Source of the DNA: Streptomyces olivochromogenes
Lineage (GTDB): Bacteria > Actinomycetota > Actinomycetes > Streptomycetales > Streptomycetaceae
Length of the DNA: 64,000 bases
NCBI RefSeq assembly: GCF_001514115.1
Contig: NZ_KQ948460.1
Span: 248,001-312,000, forward strand
Direction of reading: 5' to 3'
Positions 61,425 to 64,000 of the stretch are shown here, piece by piece (the stretch's first letter is position 1; each line of letters opens with the position of its first letter). The notes beneath the pieces were generated by a model. The model was not told where the DNA came from and ran no database searches. It saw only the letters and a program-made list of their open reading frames with translations. A program made the position numbers and the translations under genes.

Positions 61425-63155
61425 ATGAGACCAGTTGGGCGGAGCGGACCGGCGCTCGCCGCGACGCTGACGATCGCCACCACCGGGGGCCTGCTCGCCG
61501 TCTCGGGGGCGCCCGCCTCCGCCGCGAGCAGCTGCGCATCACCGGTGTACAAGCGGCAGTTCTACGCGAACACCACCTTCTCCGGCACACCGAAGAAAAC
61601 GGACTGCGACGCCGCGGTCAGCGAGAACTGGGGCACGAAGGCCCCCGCCTCCGGCCTCCCCAAGGACAACTTCGGCGTCCGCTGGACCGTGACGAGGGAC
61701 TTCGGTTCGGGAGGCCCCTTCGCCCTCCCCGTCACCGCCCAGGACGGCATCCGCGTCTACCTCGACGGCACCCGCAAGGTCGACCTCTGGAAAAACGTGT
61801 CGTCAACGGTCAAAAAGACCGTCAACCTCACGATCCCCTCCGGAAAGCACACCCTGCGCGTCGACTACGCCAACTGGACCGGCGCCGCCAACGTCTCCTT
61901 CGCCTACACCCCCCGCGCCACCGCCACCGTCGACAAGGTCAAGCCCTTCACGCCGAGCGGGACTTCCGTCTCGTACGACACCGCGGGCGGCAACGCCAAG
62001 CTGACCTGGGCGAAGAACAAGGAGATGGACCTCGCGGGCTACCGGATCTTCCGTCGGCTCAAGGGCAGCACCACCTGGACGAAACCGGCCACGACGACCG
62101 CTACCTCGTACACCGACACGACCGTGCCCGCGACCGGCGACACCTACTACTACGAGGTCCGCGCCTACGACAAAGCGGGCAACGAGTCGGCGGGCAGCGC
62201 GGACCAGGCGGTGACCACCGTCGACCGGACGGCGCTCGCCGCGCCCGCCGGGCTGATCGCCACCTCGATGTCCAGCGGGCTGCAGCTCGACTGGAACGGG
62301 GTCACGGGAGCGGTGTCCTACCGCCTCTACCGGGCGACGAGCGAGAACGGCGTGTACACCCGGGTGGGCAGTACGGACGGGCTCTCGTACCTGGACACCT
62401 CGGCCGTCGAGAGCGTCACCTACTACTACCGGGTGACCGTTCTCGACGCGGCGGGCAACGAGTCCGCGCGTTCCGTGGCCGCCGTCGGCGAGCGCGAGGA
62501 CCTCACCCCGCCGCCCGCCGTCACCGGGCTGACGGTCACCCCGACCGAGTACGGCTTCGAGCTGGAGTGGGACAAGAACCCGGCCACCGACCTCGGGCGG
62601 TACACCGTCTACTGGGGTGAGCTCCTGGGCGACGAGGGCGAGGAGCAGGTGTGCTCCGGAACGCTGACCACGTATCTGCCGGCCGACACCACCTCGTACT
62701 CGTACACCACCCGCCCGGACGGCGACCGCGTCTGCTTCTTCGTCGACGCCATCGACACGTCCTGGAACTCCTCCTTCAAGTGGACCCGGACGGCCGAGGC
62801 CGTGGCCGCGACCGAACTCGACACCACGCCGAGCGTGCCGACGCCCGAGGGCTCGCCGCTCCACCTGGAGGCGACTTCGGCGGAGGGCGACGAGGGCAAC
62901 CGCCTGACCTGGTCCGGGCTCGGAGCGGGCGAAGAGGGGTCCGCCGAGCCCGCGCAGGGCTTTCGCATCTATCGGTGGAACCCCGCCACCGCCGCGTACG
63001 AGAAGATCCACGAGACCTCGGCCGGAGCGTTCGAGTACGTCGACACCGGCGCGAAGCGCGGCACCACGTCCTACTACTGGGTGACCGGTGTGAGGGCCGA
63101 CGGCACCGAGACCCTGCCCGCCGGCGACTGGGCGGTCACCGAACCGGCGCGGTGA
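61425..63155 (+). CDS. secreted PA14 / fibronectin type III protein (paralogue 2)
   Basis: 576 residues from ATG 61425 with AGGGGAC 2 nt upstream of the spacing window. Sec signal (LAATLTIATTGGLLAVSGAP, cleavage near ASAA). PA14 domain with YKRQFYANTTFSG, RDFGSGGPFALPV, KHTLRVDYANW; then about four fibronectin III modules (YRIFRRLKGSTTW, YYYEVRAYDKAGNESAGS, YYYRVTVLDAAGNESARS). It aligns with 25221-27272 almost throughout the PA14 domain and first modules. Promoter candidate TTGCGT-N17-CATACA near 61331-61359. No anchor, no enzyme domain. Confidence 0.88.
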   Translation: MRPVGRSGPALAATLTIATTGGLLAVSGAPASAASSCASPVYKRQFYANTTFSGTPKKTDCDAAVSENWGTKAPASGLPKDNFGVRWTVTRDFGSGGPFALPVTAQDGIRVYLDGTRKVDLWKNVSSTVKKTVNLTIPSGKHTLRVDYANWTGAANVSFAYTPRATATVDKVKPFTPSGTSVSYDTAGGNAKLTWAKNKEMDLAGYRIFRRLKGSTTWTKPATTTATSYTDTTVPATGDTYYYEVRAYDKAGNESAGSADQAVTTVDRTALAAPAGLIATSMSSGLQLDWNGVTGAVSYRLYRATSENGVYTRVGSTDGLSYLDTSAVESVTYYYRVTVLDAAGNESARSVAAVGEREDLTPPPAVTGLTVTPTEYGFELEWDKNPATDLGRYTVYWGELLGDEGEEQVCSGTLTTYLPADTTSYSYTTRPDGDRVCFFVDAIDTSWNSSFKWTRTAEAVAATELDTTPSVPTPEGSPLHLEATSAEGDEGNRLTWSGLGAGEEGSAEPAQGFRIYRWNPATAAYEKIHETSAGAFEYVDTGAKRGTTSYYWVTGVRADGTETLPAGDWAVTEPAR

Positions 63156-63167
63156 GTCGAGGAATGC

Positions 63168-63208
63168 CGAAGGGGGTGGGGAGGTCGACGACCTCCCCAC
63201 CCCCTTCG
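63168..63208. terminator. bidirectional terminator, perfect 20-bp stem
   Basis: CGAAGGGGGTGGGGAGGTCG and its exact complement flank a single A at 63188, between the convergent PA14/FnIII and hspR genes. Confidence 0.9.
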
Positions 63209-63218
63209 TACGTGGGAG

Positions 63219-63665
63219 CTAGTCCGACTGCCTCTTCGGCCGCCAGACCACCAGCGCGCTCGTCTGCTGGACCTCCTGGTACGGGACCAGGTCGCGGCGG
63301 TACGAGGCGTGCACCGCGGCCTCGCGCTGCTGCATCGCGGCAGCGGCGCCGTCCAGGGCCGATTCCAGTTCCGCGACGCGGGACTGGAGGGCGGCCACCT
63401 GGTTCTCCAGCTCGATGATGCGCTTGATGCCGGCCAGGTTGATGCCCTCGTCCTGGGACAACGCCTGCACCGTGCGGAGCAGTTCGATGTCGCGGGCCGA
63501 GTAGCGCCGGCCCCGGCCGGCGGTGCGGTCCGGGGAGACCAGGCCGAGGCGGTCGTACTGGCGCAGGGTCTGCGGGTGCAGGCCGGAGAGCTGGGCCGCC
63601 ACCGAGATGACGTAGACCGGCGTCTCCTCGGTCAGTTCATAGGGGTTTCGACGACGGCCGTCCAT
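63219..63665 (-). CDS. hspR: heat-shock repressor HspR (MerR family)
   Basis: 148 residues from ATG 63665. MerR-type winged helix: VYVISVAAQLSGLHPQTLRQ, YDRLGLVSPDRTAGRGRRYS, DIELLRTVQALSQDEGINLA, then a coiled coil (ELENQVAALQSRVAELESAL). HspR binds HAIR sites with DnaK as co-repressor and shuts off dnaK, clpB and lon in Streptomyces (established). It starts 4 nt after the dnaJ stop, the end of the dnaK-grpE-dnaJ-hspR operon. A HAIR site is present at 42009-42029 before clpB. Confidence 0.95.
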   Translation of the reverse strand: MDGRRRNPYELTEETPVYVISVAAQLSGLHPQTLRQYDRLGLVSPDRTAGRGRRYSARDIELLRTVQALSQDEGINLAGIKRIIELENQVAALQSRVAELESALDGAAAAMQQREAAVHASYRRDLVPYQEVQQTSALVVWRPKRQSD

Positions 63666-63669
63666 CTGC

Positions 63670-64000
63670 TCATGCTCCCTTCGCGGCCTGGAACAGCTCC
63701 GCCCGCGGGTCCTCGCCCGCGGTTGCCTCGCGATACGCCTCCAGGGCGTCGCGAGCCTTGCCCGACACGTCCGTGGGGACCGCGACCTCGACGGTGACGA
63801 GGAGGTCGCCGCGCGTACCGTCCTTGCGGACGGCACCCTTGCCGCGGGCCCGCATCGTACGGCCGTTGGGTGTGCCCGGGGGCAGTTTCAGGGTGACCGG
63901 GGGGCCGCCCAGGGTCGGTACGCGCACCTCGCCGCCGAGTGCCGCCTCCGCGAAGGTGACGGGCACGGTGACGGTGAGGTTGTCGCCCTTGCGGCCGAAG
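63670..64000 (-). CDS. dnaJ: chaperone DnaJ, C-terminal part (cut by window edge)
   Basis: Last 110 residues of DnaJ, running off the right edge. The segment has the substrate-binding C-domain: VTFAEAALGGEVRVPTLGGP, VTLKLPPGTPNGRTMRARGK and GDLLVTVEVAVP. The J domain and zinc fingers lie outside. DnaJ stimulates DnaK ATPase and presents clients. It is followed 4 nt later by hspR, so the two are in one operon. Confidence 0.95.
   Translation of the reverse strand, partial: FGRKGDNLTVTVPVTFAEAALGGEVRVPTLGGPPVTLKLPPGTPNGRTMRARGKGAVRKDGTRGDLLVTVEVAVPTDVSGKARDALEAYREATAGEDPRAELFQAAKGA

Overview
This is chromosomal DNA of a Streptomyces or a very close relative. Third codon positions are almost always G or C, genes overlap by ATGA or GTGA, and many starts are GTG. 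The order fba, pyrE, aldose epimerase ... clpB ... sugar-binding lipoprotein, hspR, dnaJ recalls the core-chromosome neighbourhood of S. coelicolor (from memory, not checked). No tRNA, rRNA, CRISPR array or transposase was seen.

1-12.1 kb holds an ABC-2 exporter (ATPase cut by the left edge, plus permease), a small membrane protein, a cytochrome P450, and two paralogous NarL-type two-component pairs. The second pair ends a probable four-gene operon (DUF1023-like hydrolase, acyltransferase, kinase, regulator). The same 19-nt element lies in front of both two-component operons. 11.2-16.6 kb looks like tryptophan catabolism to anthranilate: a kynurenine-formamidase-like hydrolase divergent from a TetR regulator, then kynureninase and tryptophan 2,3-dioxygenase. 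A 780-bp repeat island sits inside it. 16.1-24.2 kb is housekeeping: DUF3151, an MFS exporter, class II fructose-bisphosphate aldolase, pyrE, an aldose-1-epimerase-like protein, a CoxG-like membrane protein, a membrane-fused spermidine-synthase-like protein and DUF2617.

Two paralogous secreted PA14/fibronectin-III proteins (25.2-27.3 and 61.4-63.2 kb) bracket a more accessory stretch. Within it, an aminotransferase gene is intact at 27.4-28.6 kb, and its 3' part is repeated in decayed form at 37.0-37.3 kb, exactly as expected after insertion or duplication of an 8.85-kb block. The block carries a dead YefM/YoeB pair, a lipoprotein / FtsX permease / LolD-type ATPase / lipoprotein module, small secreted proteins, a DUF2975-XRE pair with a perfect 39-nt palindrome at its promoter, and a one-domain LuxR protein.

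37.4-50.3 kb has a PIG-V-like glycosyltransferase, a YbjN-domain protein and clpB with a HAIR (HspR-binding) site. Then come a small secreted peptide and a Rieske-like mini-protein, divergent from a run of three paralogous large LuxR-type regulators. An ATP-grasp / alpha-E / transglutaminase operon follows. 51.3-59.9 kb is a non-contractile (siphovirus-type) phage-tail module without head genes, with a -1 frameshift arrangement in its tail-assembly chaperone and its own amidase and holin; its left end is truncated. The window ends with a sugar-binding lipoprotein, the second PA14/FnIII gene, hspR and the 3' end of dnaJ. HspR encoded here is expected to control clpB through the HAIR site 21 kb away.
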